62,000 nt of DNA from Cryptomeria japonica (Eukaryota; Streptophyta; Pinopsida; Cupressales; Cupressaceae). Made by a program: the position numbers and the translations under genes. The stretch covers positions 122,977,640 to 123,039,639 of the forward strand of contig NC_081410.1 in assembly GCF_030272615.1 (NCBI RefSeq), written 5' to 3'. Under the pieces are notes generated by a model, which saw only the letters and a list, made by a program, of their open reading frames with translations, was not told where the DNA came from and searched no databases. Shown in pieces: positions 12,240 to 24,072 of this stretch (positions are counted from its first letter, which is position 1; each line of letters opens with the position of its first letter).

Positions 12240-13083
12240 AAAGAATTAAGAACATAGATTTACTTGGTTAGATTTACCAAAAATAAAGTCAATAAAGTGC
12301 CAAAGACACAGTCCCTTCATACAACACATGGGAAAAACTGAAATAGAATATTCACAAACATACTCATGTACTCATTACAGCAAATGAACATGATCATGTT
12401 TCTTATATGTGCACTAATACTGAAGCAACCAAAACCCCTCGATCTCATTTCATAGTAGTATGATTCATTCCAGCATCAAGGGCCTTTTCCATGCCTGCAG
12501 TCTAAGTCATAAGATGACACGTTACTATTTTATAAAAAAAATCAATGCCTGAGGTTTAGTCAACTTTCGATATTAAAAGAGGCTGCAGATGAAGAACTCA
12601 TCTTCCATCTAGGATTGCCACACCGAGCCTCATCACCCCTAGACATTCCCCCATGAGACGTCTCAAATCCTATTAAGGACCTTTCCTGAAGAAGGACGAT
12701 GATGGTTTTGATCCTTAGGAGAGTTAATAAAGAGGTAACAATGTAGGTTGACATGGTTAAATTTACAAAAATATAAGTCAATGGAAAAGTGTCAGAGACA
12801 CAGTCCATTCTTCTAACACCAGGAAACAAATGATACTTTTAGCATAGATCATGCAAGCCTACTCAAGCACTAGGGAGGGAGACTAGTTAGAGTGATGGTG
12901 TTCCTCTATGTATATTACTACTAAAGTACTGGACCCATCAAAGTCATTCCAGATGGAGCAGATAGGCTACATTTCAGCATCGAGGAACACCCCCTTGTCA
13001 GCAGCCTAAGTTAAATAAATAGATGCACATTACTATTTTTCCATGGGAGAAACTCTACTAACATTTGATATTAGGAGACTGTA
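12240..13083. repeat. Diverged tandem duplication, unit about 485 bp
   Basis: 12240-12590 and 12725-13083 share an ordered series of segments: a block ending in GACACAGTCC (12308 and 12796), a CAGCATC..G phrase followed by C..GC..TAAGT (near 12473 and 12976), and ATATTA..AG/GAGGCTG-like ends. No coding content was seen. 11768-12239 upstream holds nothing I recognise. Confidence 0.5.
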
Positions 13084-13910
13084 ATGAACCCATCCTAAAT
13101 TAACCCTAAAAAACATAAATTGGCAATAATTATAGGATTTATGGAAAGTAGCTCATCCTTTATACAAAATAACTTTTCTTATATTTTCCAACCATAGCTA
13201 ATATTGTCCATACCTATCTGTTATTTACTTATGCCAACAATGAAATATTAAAATATTTTCAATTAAGATGAATAGATTGTTAATTTGTGTTGTATGGTCT
13301 ACTTCCCATAGACTGCATGAGACTCCTCTTCCCTATTCTGCTAAACCTTGTAGGACGGAAGATTTAAGGTGCCAAGGGCGCATGACACAATCTACACACG
13401 GCTCCCTCAAGGCTTTCTACCTGTCTTGGGAAATTTTCGCCATGTGACCAATTTACTCTGCCTTTCCCACACACAATCCCTATCTTAGCAAGTATTAGAG
13501 AAAAACGAAGAAACAGATCACTGCAATCTATGGGTTAAGAATTAAATTCAATATGGCATTATCCAGTGATTTACTTAGTCCTATGTGTGAATTGTCCACA
13601 TTTTATTGGTATCATTATAGTAGTAATATATTGCTAATATATTAGTATATAGCAATATTATATCAGATTTGATTAACCTTGTGAGCTTCAGATTTTATTA
13701 ACATCATTATGTTATTTGTCATCTTTATATTATATTAGATTAACCATATTACTATGTTAATATGTGACTGAATTAACATATTGTATTACATTAACAGTGT
13801 GACAGTTATTATATTATATTAGTAGCACCCTATTATATAAACAACATGGTATTATATTTACTATATCATAATGTATCAATCTTACTAGATTAAATTGCAA
13901 AGCTCATACC

Positions 13911-14288
13911 CTAAGTCACAAGGTTCGAATTCGACAGCCATGAAATTCGGATGAAATTCGACAAGGGAAAAATTCAAAAAAAAAATCGGATAAAATTCGC
14001 CTTCTATAATTTTGTTTATTTTTAAATATATTTATACTTCTAATAAATTATCAGAATAGTGACCCTTGTTGGAGAAAATCTGAGGGCGACCCAGCAGTTG
14101 CAGACACCCATGACCCAATAGATACAAAGCATATACAAAGAATACCCACGACCAGCTGAGTTGTGTTTAGAGGCGGGTAGCAGTGCTTTATAGAGGAAAT
14201 TCGATTAAATTCAATTTTTTTTATAGAAGTTTGAAATTCGATTAAATTCGAACCTCATCCATGAAAATCGCTGTATCCTGTGACTTAG
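13911..14288. mobile_element. 378-bp hAT-like MITE
   Basis: The element has terminal inverted repeats CTAAGTCACA (13911) and TGTGACTTAG (ending 14288) and is flanked by an exact 8-bp duplication CTCATACC at 13903-13910 and 14289-14296. The sister repeat at about 44485 has the empty site with a single CTCATACC, proving a clean insertion. The 8-bp duplication points to the hAT superfamily. The interior is AT-rich with several AAATTCG words and no coding capacity. Confidence 0.9.
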
Positions 14289-15308
14289 CTCATACCGTAA
14301 TGTATTCCAGTCAGTATGACTGCAGACCACTTTTTATTTCCTACCCGTATTCCTTTTTATCTTCTTTCCTCTCCATTCCCCCGATGCCCTCCCAAAATGG
14401 TTGGGAGCCTTCTTATACTATTATTTGCTAAAAATGTGTTCCTTCCTATCCAACCAATGTCTCCTTTCTTTGGTACATTGCATGACTTAAATAGATTTGT
14501 TAATTCTAATAGGATCGTTGGGTTACTACAGATCATCTTTTCCTAAGATCAGATTATTAATACGTAACTGATGTTAGTTGCTAATAAGGTAATAATATTG
14601 TTGAATTAATATTGTAATTAAATAATCATAATGGGTAAATAGTCATAACCGTAATAATCATAATGGTAATGAGTGATTATAATCATAAGGAATAAATAAT
14701 ATTGCTTAAGACAAATATGTATACTGGCATACGATGATTGTGTAACATCAGCAAGGTTGATTAAGACTTAGGAATTGATATTTATAGTATAAAGGAATTA
14801 ATACATCTGATTAAAGGGTTGGGGCATGACAGATGGACAGTATCATATGGGTATCATTAATAAACAAGAATATTAACAAGGAAATGAATATGAATAAACA
14901 AGGATATTAATAATAATAAAAAATGGATAATTTTATTAATTATAAGTAATATTTAGATAATCGTAAATTGTGGATAGCATTGTAAAATAATATATATTTA
15001 GTTAATAATAAATTGTGGATAATTCTTTAATAGTAATTTGGGAATAATAAAATAATAAGAATATACCGAAATAATTAAAGTAATAATGAGCACATATATG
15101 AAATAATATTAGGGTCATTACACGTAGTCAAATCCTATTTCAAAATGGGAACATTACAAAGAGGCTGTAGGGGGAATACTTGGATTCCTCCCAAGACTAT
15201 CATCAAATCTATTCCCCTTGGCCCTAGATAATCCCCTATGTGTTAGTTTTAGGATCAGACTGTAGCAAATAACAGATAGACAATTCAATGCACACAAAGA
15301 ACACCTAA

Positions 15309-15313
15309 CTACC
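15309..15313. other. Left target-site duplication of the 19.5-kb insertion (CTACC)
   Basis: CTACC here precedes TGTTGTGACC and is repeated at 34842-34846 after CGTCAACA. The uninterrupted sister repeat has a single CTACC at 45519-45523. This fixes 15314 and 34841 as the true ends of the inserted DNA. Confidence 0.9.
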
Positions 15314-15589
15314 TGTTGTGACCATTTCACACATCGCCCCATTAGAATGGGGACCCCCTCTTTTTCGCTTGGTTTTGCCCGCTCTTCTCTCTGCTTTTTT
15401 AGGATTTTGAGTGAGGTTTGTTTGGACTAGGTCTAAACCCCTAGGGTTTCTTTTGAATGTGTTTTTTAAGACAAGTCCAGTTGAATTTTGAAAGTTATTA
15501 CGCATCCTCCTGAAGATGGATTCCTGAAGTCAAGGTTGTCTTAGGTTAAGTCAGGATTCTGTTTGGGGTAAATTCAAAGTTTTGTCTAA

Positions 15590-15705
15590 ATAAATTTTGA
15601 AAGTTATTACGCATCCTCCTGAAGATGGATTCCTGAAGTCAAGGTTGTCTTAGGTTAAGTCAGGATTCTGTTTGGGGTAAATTCAAAGTTTTGTCTAAGT
15701 GCTAG
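15590..15705. repeat. Tandem duplication near the LTR start
   Basis: A block of about 109 bp beginning TTTTGAAAGTTATTACGCAT (15486) is repeated head-to-tail at 15595. The two copies are almost identical, so this is a recent duplication. It is not visible in the minus copy near 31550. Confidence 0.75.
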
Positions 15706-15850
15706 TATTTTGAGGGTAAATTGTATATTTTGTCTGGGTAAGTTTTGACCAAATTTTTGGAAGCAAGATGACTAACCCTGGCCTTGAAGATGACCTAATC
15801 CTGCACGATAAAGTGATTAAATGATGAAATTTTGAAGGTTTAAGGAGAAT

Positions 15851-17455
15851 TCGCTCCTGTCCCTCTCCCAGGGACCAGGGCGAAAATGTTGTTTAAATGC
15901 ATATTTGTCTCTAACTTCCTTTTATTGTTTTGTGCAAGGTCGCCAGAGGATATGATTGGACGTAAATTGAAGATTTTGAAGATTTTGAAGAATCGAAAGT
16001 GATGAAATTTGAAGGTTTTAGGCAAATTCGCTCCTGTCCTCCATTGAAGGACCAAGGCGAAATGGTTTACTTAGGTCATTCTTGGCCTTGGTCAACCAAA
16101 TTGAAGCATTAATAACACAATGAAGGATGAAATGAGCGTAGTGGAGCATCCAGGCTTAGTCAAAAACAATGAAAGGTTGAACAATTTGCCTAGCAGGATG
16201 ATTTCGCTTCTGTCCCTCACCAAGGGACCAGAGCGATTTTCTTTGTACACACCTTCTTGGACCTTTTTTGGACTTGGGCTTTTATTCATGGCGTGTAAAA
16301 AGATGATATTTTCCTCAGCGAAGGAAATTTGAAGTGAAAAGTAAAAGGATTTGGCCTTAAGAGCAAAAATCGCTCCTGTCCCTCACTGAAGGACCAGAGC
16401 TTGAATTCCAATTTTGCATTATCCTCGCAAGATTTAAGTAATTTTACGATTCGAAGACGCCAAGGTAAGTGTGCTCTGTCTATTGAATATAACTTGAGTA
16501 GCTTGCAAAGGAGAAAACCAACCTAAGTGACAAAATCGCTCCTGTCCTTCACTGAAGGACCAAGGCGATTTTCAAATGAAGCTCCTGTGCCTCTCCAAGG
16601 GACCAAGGTGAAAAACACATTGTCAAGTCTTCCCCTCCAAATTTGGATGAATCCAGACCAAGGCGCAAGGTTGGAATGATATTTAAAAGTGTTTTAAGGA
16701 GGAATGAAGTTGCAAAGATCACGAAACTTGATGAAAATGGGCTAAGGCGCTCCTGTCCCTCACCAAGGGACCAGAGCAAAATCTTCAAATATGCCCAATA
16801 GCCTAACATTTTGGAACGCTACTTTTGTTTCCAAGACTTAAGATGGAATAGGGAATGATGTTTTACGCCTCAAGGGTCATTGGAAGTTGATGTGATCATG
16901 AATTTGTGCAATAAACCAAAAATCGCTCCTGTCCTTCACTGGAGGACCAGGGCGATTTCTATAAAATCAATCATTTCCCTTCAAAGCCACGCCAAGACAG
17001 GGTGATACAAGATGGAAAACACCTTTTGGAAAACGATGGACAGAGAATTGCCCCAAGAATCAACGATCCTAAGCTCAAATGTTAAAAATCGCTCCTGTCC
17101 TTCACTGGAGGACCAGGGCGAAAATCTTAAGAGGGTCAAGTTTGCCTTGCAAAAAGCGAGTTAAGCATGCGTAGAACGAACAATAATGATCATTGCCTAC
17201 CTCACAACTTGATTTGGCGATTGGAAAAGACAAGGATCAAGGACAAAGACAAAAGTCGCTCCTGTCCCTCACCAAGGGACCAGGGTGAAATTGTTTTAAG
17301 GCAAGCTCTTCCCAAAGATCACATGAATTAAACTCGAAATTCCAAGTAAAAATGCCATCTTGAACGTCAAAGATGAGGTGTTGGACGTAAAAAACAAGAA
17401 GTGTGAGGTCTAAAATGTATAGGCGCTCCTGTCCCTCTCCAAGGGACCAGAGCGA
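15851..17455 (+). repeat. Array of 11 hairpin cores at 166/176-bp spacing (outer LTR)
   Basis: The core reads about TCGCTCCTGTCCCTC, a 4-5 base loop, then GAGGGACCAGGGCGA; the arms are imperfect inverted repeats. Core starts: 15851, 16028, 16204, 16370, 16536, 16581, 16747, 16923, 17089, 17257, 17423. Spacings are 177, 176, 166, 166, 45, 166, 176, 166, 168 and 166. The sequence between cores is far less alike, so the spacing is better kept than the spacer sequence. The array lies in the LTR part upstream of a TATA box. Confidence 0.9.
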
Positions 17456-17792
17456 TCTTGTTAATATCCATTATTTTTCATGCTTGGGCGCCAATATCCT
17501 TCAAAATTGCATTAAATGCCAAATTCGATAAAACCTTGAAATATTTTGAAATTAAATTGACATTTAATAAAAGCGCATGGTATTTAATAATTAATTTTGA
17601 GCCTAAAAAATCGAAATTTTTAATTATAAAGGCATTTAAAATTAATTATTATTAAATTAAAAATAAAATTAGAGCGCTTGGGGTATTATTTAATGTTTTT
17701 TATCAAGTCGGCCTCTCCTTTTATTAATTTTGTTTATTTTTGGCCTATTTTTTTTCAAGTCGGCCTATGGGAAATGAAAGGATGAGTGCCCA

Positions 17793-17798
17793 TATAAG
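17793..17798 (+). promoter_or_regulatory. TATA-like box of the outer LTR
   Basis: TATAAG follows the hairpin array and an AT-rich stretch with two GTCGGCCT words, and precedes a transcribed-leader-like stretch. The equivalent place in the minus copy carries TATAAAGG (28872-28879). Inferred start region of the transcript for the LTR ORF; not demonstrated. Confidence 0.5.
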
Positions 17799-17840
17799 AG
17801 AGGTGTGTTGAGCGATTTTAATCCATCATTCATTCATTCA

Positions 17841-17915
17841 TTAAACTCGAAATTCCAAGTAAAAATGCCATCTTGAACGTCAAAGATGAGGTGTTGGACG
17901 TAAAAATGCCATCTT
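17841..17915. other. Templated filler at the deletion junction
   Basis: 17841-17906 repeats 17328-17393 exactly (66 bp, from TTAAACTCGA to GACGTAAAAA), and the next bases again match the TAAAAATGCCATCTT of the same source before pol begins. It joins the broken outer LTR (left) to the broken integrase region of the inserted element (right). Copying of a nearby template with a second jump is the usual trace of break repair by synthesis-dependent end joining. Confidence 0.85.
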
Positions 17916-18147
17916 TGCCAACACACCTCAGATATACTCCTTCATGATTTCTGCGATATAGAACAGATCCTTGAAGCATGTAATGTTGACACTTCATTCT
18001 TAGTGCTCTTTTTTGCGTGGGTGTCATGCGAGCAGGACATCTGTGATTAAGCAGGTATGTCACAATATCTTTGTACCATTCATCAGGGGAAATATCCTCT
18101 AATTCGTAAATTTGCTGGACTAATCCTAGTCCATCAATTGCCAATGT
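17907..18147 (-). pseudogene. Integrase N-terminal stub of family B
   Basis: In frame after a TAG at 18145-18147, the minus strand continues TLAIDGLGLVQQIYEL, WYKDIVTYLLN, GSVLYRRNHEGVYLRCVGK. That is the linker and the start of the integrase zinc-binding region that follows RNase H in gypsy pol (LYRR..DG..LRC). The frame then runs into the templated filler; HHCC, catalytic core and C-terminus are absent. Confidence 0.75.
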
Positions 18148-20631
18148 CTACGCCAAAGCTTGTCCTCGAACAAGTTTCATGGGCTGGATTTCAATATCAA
18201 ATTCTTGGATAATGGCGACCCACTTGCCTCTTCTTTCTCCTAATTCATTTTGCATGAGAAGAGTCTTGACTGCTACATCTGGCACTATTGCATAAATCTT
18301 GGCCCTTAGGAGGTAATGTCTGAATTTCTTAACGGCCTTTACCAGTGCGTATGCTTGTTTTTCAATGTTGGGATATCTGAGTTCTGCATCTTTCAGCGGG
18401 GTACTCATGAATGCAATTGGATTTTCGTCCCTTTCTTCACTTCTCTGGGTGAGAATGGCGGCACAAGTGTAGTCAGAAGCGAAGGAATATAAATAGAAGG
18501 GCTTGAGATAATCAGGACTAATTAGCACTGGTGCTTCTGCGATTGCCTTCTTTATTTCCTCAAATGCCCTTTTGGCTTGTGGTGACCATTCAATCTTTGC
18601 GTCCTTCTTCAGCATCTCGTTCAAAGGTCTGACTATCTCGGCAAATCCGGTAATAAATTTTCTGACAAAGTTGATCTTGCCAAAAAACGATTTGAGTTCC
18701 TTCTTGCTCGCTGGCAAATTGATAGTGGATATAGCTTTTACTCTTTCAGGATCAATGGAGATTCCTCTTTCTGAAATGACATGTCCCAAAAGTTTTCCTT
18801 CTGTTACTCCAAATATACACTTCTTCGGATTGAGAGAGACACCGTATCTTCTACACCTTTGGAAGACTCTTCTTAAGTCATCCACATGATCTTCTCTTTG
18901 CCTGGAGAAAACTGTGATGTCATCCATATATATAACAATACATTTTCCAATTAAGTCCCTGAAAGCGATATCCATGGCTCTCTGGAATGTGGCCCCGGCA
19001 TTTATAAGTCCAAAAGGCATTCTCTTGTATGCAAATGTTCCCCATTTGGTGGTAAAAGCAGTCTTTAGTCGATCTTCGGGCTCGACCAAAACTTGGTTAT
19101 ATCCTGAATATCCATCTAGAAAGGACATCATCTGAGACCCGTTGACAATCTGCAATACTTCATCTAGGGATGGTAGCGGATAATTATCTTTTTCTGATGC
19201 TCGGTTGAGATTTCTGAAATCAACACATAATCTAATTTCTCCATTTTTCTTTCTGACAGGTACCAGGTTGGCGACCCACGTCGAATGTCTTACTGGGAAG
19301 ATGATCTTGGCTGAGAGCAGCTTCTTAACTTCTTGGTATATCAAGGGTTCCAATAAAGGATTAACCGGTCTTTGTCTCTGCCTAAATGGCTTGCTTCCTG
19401 GCTTCAAAGGGATTGTGTGAGTAATAATTGCAGTGTCATAGGTCTTGAGATCTTCATAACTCCACGCAATGACATCTAGGAAATCCCTCATGTTTTTCAA
19501 GATTCCATTTCTTTCGATTGCTGTGCAAGACTTTCCAATGAACACATTTTTAGCTTGTGTGTCGTCACCTAAATCGATTGTATCACACATGTTTCCTTCC
19601 ATGCTGTGGTTCTTCTTTTCTTTCAGTTTGTCAGGATCAAAAATTCTTTCTAATTCTACCATTCCTTTTGGAATAGTGTTTGTCTTTAAATTCAAGACAC
19701 CTTCGGCATCAAATTCTGCTTCTCCCACTTCTTCCTCATCAATGATCTGGGTTAAGAAGACATCTGTGTTGGTTAAGAAATCCAGGATGTGCTTGTCGTC
19801 TTCGAAAACTTGAAAATTGGTGATGTTATCTGGGACCGAAGGAACTGATATTAACTCAACTGTGAACTTCTTCAATCCTTCCATTGCTAGTGGTATCAAA
19901 GAACTGGCGGCTTGTGCAAGGGAATTAGCCACTTGATTCTGATGTCTGTATATAGAATTGATGTTGAAAGCTTCAAAACTCTCAATGAGATCCCAGACTC
20001 GATTTCTGTATCTAGTCAATCTTTTGTCATGGCAAACATACTGCTTCCTGATTTGCCTTATAGCTATTTCTGAGTCTCCATATACTTGCAGTATTTTCGC
20101 CTTCTTTCTAATGGCTAACAATAACCCATGAATCAAGGATTCATATTCAGCTACATTGTTGGTGCAAGGAAATTGTAGTCGGTGAGCGGCAAGGTAGGTC
20201 TCTCCTGTTGGGCTAATTAATTCGAAGCCGGCTCCAGATCCTTGTTTAGACTTAGATCCATCGAACCTCAATGTCCATATTGCATTTCCTAGATCTTCTG
20301 TCTCTCGGTCTTCCTGACTTTCAGTTGATGTGTTGGATAAAGTTTCATCTTCTGCAGAACTTTCATCTTCTGAATCTTGAATCTCTTCCATGATTAGTGT
20401 CTGCAGGGCTCTTTTATATACTTGTTCTAATGCAGTCTGACATAAAGCACAAGATAGTTCTGAATGGACGGCATTGTGTATTCTACACCAATTTGGAAGA
20501 AGCAAATCTCGGACAGATGCTAAGTTACCAAGTTGCACACTTTGCTGTATATTTCTATGTACGAACCTCCTGAAATTTTCAAACATTCCATCATCTTCTT
20601 GGTCGGATCCTTGATCACTTTCGACGACAAT
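18148..20631 (-). pseudogene. Family-B pol: archaeal-type-like RNase H, RT and RNase H
   Basis: In order on the minus strand: a CHHC finger (WCRIHNAVHSELSC, near 20487-20445); an extra RNase H domain at about 20280-19880 (WTLRFDGSKSKQGSGAG, NNVAEYESLIHGL, VYGDSEIAI, SIYRHQNQVANSLA); then RT at about 19400-18600 (KPFRQRQRP, VPVRKKNGEIRLCVDFRNLN, FLDGYSGYNQ, YMDD at 18930-18919, FGVTEGKLLGH); then the usual gypsy RNase H to 18148 (FASDYTCAAIL, KFRHYLL). RT copies element RNA into DNA and RNase H removes the RNA. The frame is open for over 800 codons, with stops only at 20632 (TAA) and 18145 (TAG). RNase H ahead of RT is an unusual order. Confidence 0.85.
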
Positions 20632-21741
20632 TTATGTAGATTCCATCACCTCTTGCTGGCCATCTTCATCTTGTATGTTTTGTAACATCAGGATTTTTTC
20701 CACTTTAGGCTTGTATGTCCCTAGGTCGGATTCTAAGAACAAGACTTCATTGTCTTCCCCATACTCGGTTATCATAAGTCTCAATCTTGGAGTGCTATCG
20801 ATCTTGATTTGATTTGGGACTCCTCTCCATGGTAGCCACATGTGTGCAAAATCAGTTGACACATACCCATTCAATTTTCGCGACCAATCTCTACTCAGGA
20901 GCATCCCATATGAATCAGGAATATCCACAACTAATATATCTATGAAATTCTGAACTCTCGGGTCCGCGGCCAACTGCATGTGGATATTGTTCAACTCGCC
21001 CATGACTGGAACTTCTGTCTTGTCTAGCTGGGTGACCTTTCTCTTGGTAGGAGCGAGAGTTATTCCTAGTCTTTGACAGACAGCCAGGGGCATCACATTA
21101 CTGGAAGCTCCTGAATCATAAAGGCAATTGTGTAATAATTTCCCAAAAATTCTTACTGATAACAGGAATGGGGCCGGTTCATTTTTTCCTTGAGAAGAGC
21201 CTGAGGAATCCTCACTGGGTTCTTGATGTTTCACTTCATTTACCTTTGGATGATCGTCCTTTACTAGACTCTCTTCTTTTGAGTGATCTGTTTTGTTTGA
21301 AGATTTCCCTTTCTTGACCACATCTTTCTTAATTGTAACTTCCTTTTTTGGAAGAATCTGGCTAGTGGCGAGGCCCTCTTTGATAGTAGGTTGAGTTTTC
21401 TTGGTCTTGCCTCTTTTGAGTAATACCTTTCCCTCCAATATGTCTTCTTTTTTGGCTGGGAAGGTTATGGTCTGGACCATACATTCATTTTGTTCGGATT
21501 GTCCTTGGTCATCGGCTTCCTCTTGGGTCACATTGATGGTAGCTTGAGCCCTGTTGGTCGAGTCCTGAACATTTGACCTTACTGTACTAGACTCACTCAA
21601 ACTATTGATCACTGCATCTTTGATTTCTGAAACCTTGAGTAACTCGTAGAGTGGTAGACTAACTTTAACTTTCTTGAGTTCCTCTAACACCAACATGGCC
21701 AGTCTTTTCATTTCATTGCCCACGGGGGGTGCAAAAATCCT
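20632..21741 (-). pseudogene. Family-B aspartic protease region
   Basis: The minus-strand frame is continuous with gag (a TAG at 21742-21744 intervenes) and pol (TAA at 20632-20634). A Lys/Ser-rich linker precedes a retropepsin domain: FLLSVRIFGKLLHNCLYDSG, then ASSNVMPLAVCQRLG, with the active-site triad as DSG near 21107-21120, and later DILVVDIPDSYGMLLSRDW. Retropepsins cleave the Gag-Pol polyprotein. DSG replaces the commoner DTG, which is tolerated in this family. Confidence 0.8.
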
Positions 21742-23991
21742 CTATTTGTATTCTTGCGTGTTTTGTGGATATTCTGGATTGTTACTGGCTTGGGGATCCG
21801 GAGGAGTAGAAAAATTGTTTGGAGGGATTGATGTAGTTAGAGGTTCTTGATTTCTCTGATTTCTATGATAAACCCTATGGTTCACACCTCCCGAAGATTG
21901 GTGAAATACCTCCTTTATCCCTTCAACTAGGACACTGTTGTTCAACGGTGGAAAATAATATTCAGAGTCTTCAATGGGTCCATTTGCAGATGCAGGCGGG
22001 AACTAGGAACCTGGAGGTACCATCGGTCCATTAGTAGATTCTGGTGGAAATCTCCCATTTCGTGCTTGATTAACTTCTTCTTGTGAATACTTGCAGCTTT
22101 CAACAATCATGGCTTGGTCGTACCGCGTGGTTGGGACCATTTCGTATCCTGTCCTGGGCGGATTTTCAGGTGGATCAGTGCTACGCATCTCTTGTTGGAA
22201 AATGTCGGCCGCGATCTTGAATTCAAGACACTGTAACTCAGTGTGTTGGTTCGTATTATGGAGTCTACACCAACTGGACAAGGCCGCCTCTGCTAGAAAC
22301 ACTTTGCTGGTAGAAGGACTTTCTTGATTCTGAGAATTTGGTGGGTTATCTAGTGGCGTCACCACATTTCCATTATTGGGAGCAGTATTCCATGGTCTCC
22401 TCTGAAAGCCTTGGTTATTATTTCCTTGATAATTATTTCTGAAACCTTGATTGTTATTTCCTTGGAAATTTTGATTATTTGTATGTTGGTCGTGGTTGAC
22501 CCTTTGCATATTTTGGAGTTGATTATTCTGGTTCCTTAGGTGAGTCACCTCGGTTGACAACTTCTTGACTTGTTCAATCAACTCTTTCATTTCATCCTTT
22601 TCTTCCTGTGTTCTTGATGAGCTTGTGGCATTTTGCAGGTACACAGGTTGTGCTGGTGGAGCTTGGGAAATTGGAACTCCAGGGTGAAGGACCAACTGGT
22701 TTGTCGGCTGTACGCTCGGATATGTTGCTTGTGGAATCGGATTCATGACTGGAGTCTGGTTGGCCAACGCCATTCTAACTGTCTGCATTTGGTTTGGTGC
22801 TGCGACAGGTCCCATGTGTAGTAGTGGCCCAGTGATATTCTGTCCCATGTGCTTACTAACTTCAATAGCCTTTGCATATGCTGCGTTTAGATCATTCGGT
22901 GTAGGATGTGTCCTTACAAACATAGCAGTGAGATGATCTAAAGCTCCATGGTAAATTTCCCTTGGGTCAGCAATGAGATAAGGATGCCATAGCATCGTGT
23001 ATGCGCGATGAAACCTGTTGTTGAAAGAAGTGATGGGCTCATGTTCTCTCCTTCGGACTTCAACAAATTGTCTATACAACTCAGCTGGTGTGGTTGGTAT
23101 ACCAAATTCTGCAATAAATGCATCTTTCATCGCATCCCAAGTCCTGATTGACCCTGTAGGCAAGTGGATGAACCAAAAGTATGCTTCTTCTCCCAATGAG
23201 TAGGGAAAAAGCCTACACGCTACATCTCCATATTCGATTCGTCTGTTACGAAGGTGGTCTTCGAACATCTTGATATGATCTTCTGCTATGCGATTGAAAT
23301 CACTGACATTGAATTTGGAACAGAAATGCTCTGGATTCTTTGGCATATCATGATAGACTGCAAATTCCAATGGTGATGGATTGTTGATTAGCCAAGTTGC
23401 GCCATTAAGCACATGCGGAGGAGGAGGAGGAGGAGGTGGAGCTTGGTGAGCCATCGTACTCTTCGATGCTTCAGAGTTTGACACAGGGCTTGATGAACTA
23501 GCCTGGCCTTTGGTCTGAGAAATAGCCTGGATACTTGATTGGATCGTCGCTTGTACTTGTTCTTGAAGAACTTGTGATGACTCAGGAGATTCCTCTAGTT
23601 TTAGCTCAAATTCCTTGGGAGTATCCTCTCTTTTGACTCGCTTCGCCTTTGAAGTAAACTGAAGCTCACTTAGATTCTTGATGCCTGGTGTTGACCTCAA
23701 CAATCTTTGATGTTTCTCGGGCGAGAAAGAACCAATGCGATCCAGCATGAAGTCTTGCGAAGATTATTGTAGGTTCCTTTGATTGCGAAGTTCTCTAGCT
23801 GCGACCCTTCGGTGTTCTTCGGCTCTATCTTCTTCTTGTTCCAAGATGATCCTCACTCTGTTATACTCAGCTTGACTTCTCCTTATGTTCCACGCTAGAT
23901 GATTCAATCCTGAAACAATATCTTCCTGAGTGTTCCCTATCTGCAAATTTGGTTGCACTACTTGATTCAATCCCTCATGTGGCAACACCAT
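21742..23991 (-). pseudogene. Family-B gag
   Basis: The frame starts with MVLPHEG at 23991, 62 bases inside the primer-binding site, and runs with three point stops (TAA 23764, TAG 22003, TAG 21742) and no frameshift. Order: helical N-terminus; Ser-rich and poly-Pro stretch; Retrotrans_gag-type core around 23300-22950 (FEDHLRNRRI, RLFPYSLGEEAYFWFIHLP, TWDAMKDAFIAEF, RREHEPITSFNNRF); a short coiled coil (EMKELIEQVKKLSTEVTHL); an Asn/Gly/Gln-rich NNQGF repeat; and a CHHC finger WCRLHNTNQHTELQC at about 22275-22228. Gag forms the particle and binds RNA. Confidence 0.85.
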
Positions 23992-24055
23992 CGTGATTCA
24001 TGATCATGTTTGAAATGTATTCTACTTCAAAATCTTCGGATTTTGAATACTAAGG

Positions 24056-24072
24056 CCCTCCTTCTAGCGCCA
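24056..24072 (-). other. Primer-binding site of family B
   Basis: TGGCGCTAGAAGGAGGG on the minus strand lies four bases (GAAT) after the LTR end CGTCAACA and 65 bases before the gag start. Position and the TGG start fit a tRNA primer-binding site. I do not assign the donor tRNA. It is the key evidence that the upstream segment is an LTR. Confidence 0.7.

Larger units (their letters stand above)
13161..15313 (-). repeat. Copia-LTR-like repeat, copy 1, left part
   Basis: This is nearly identical to 43744-45523. The match continues across the 19.5-kb insertion at 34842-35695, so copy 1 is split and copy 2 (43744-46359) is intact. The right end of the full repeat (35695) is TGTTGAAATAATAG on the minus strand, directly after a copia-style purine tract, so the repeat is read as a minus-strand copia LTR of about 2.6 kb. 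The left end is uncertain: similarity starts near 13161, while a TGTAATGAACCC that could be a true LTR end lies at 13081. A MITE at 13911-14288 is private to this copy. Confidence 0.65.

Noticed and set aside
13081-15121. A separate solo LTR with ends TGTAATGA and TCATTACA
   Set aside because: The ends are inverted repeats, but flanks (GAGAC and CGTAG) show no duplication and the sister copy shares the right flank, so the match may be chance or the left end may belong to the larger copia repeat.
15851-17455. CRISPR-like array of regularly spaced repeats
   Set aside because: Spacers of about 130 bp, diverged repeats, a plant LTR context and no cas genes; the regularity belongs to LTR structure.
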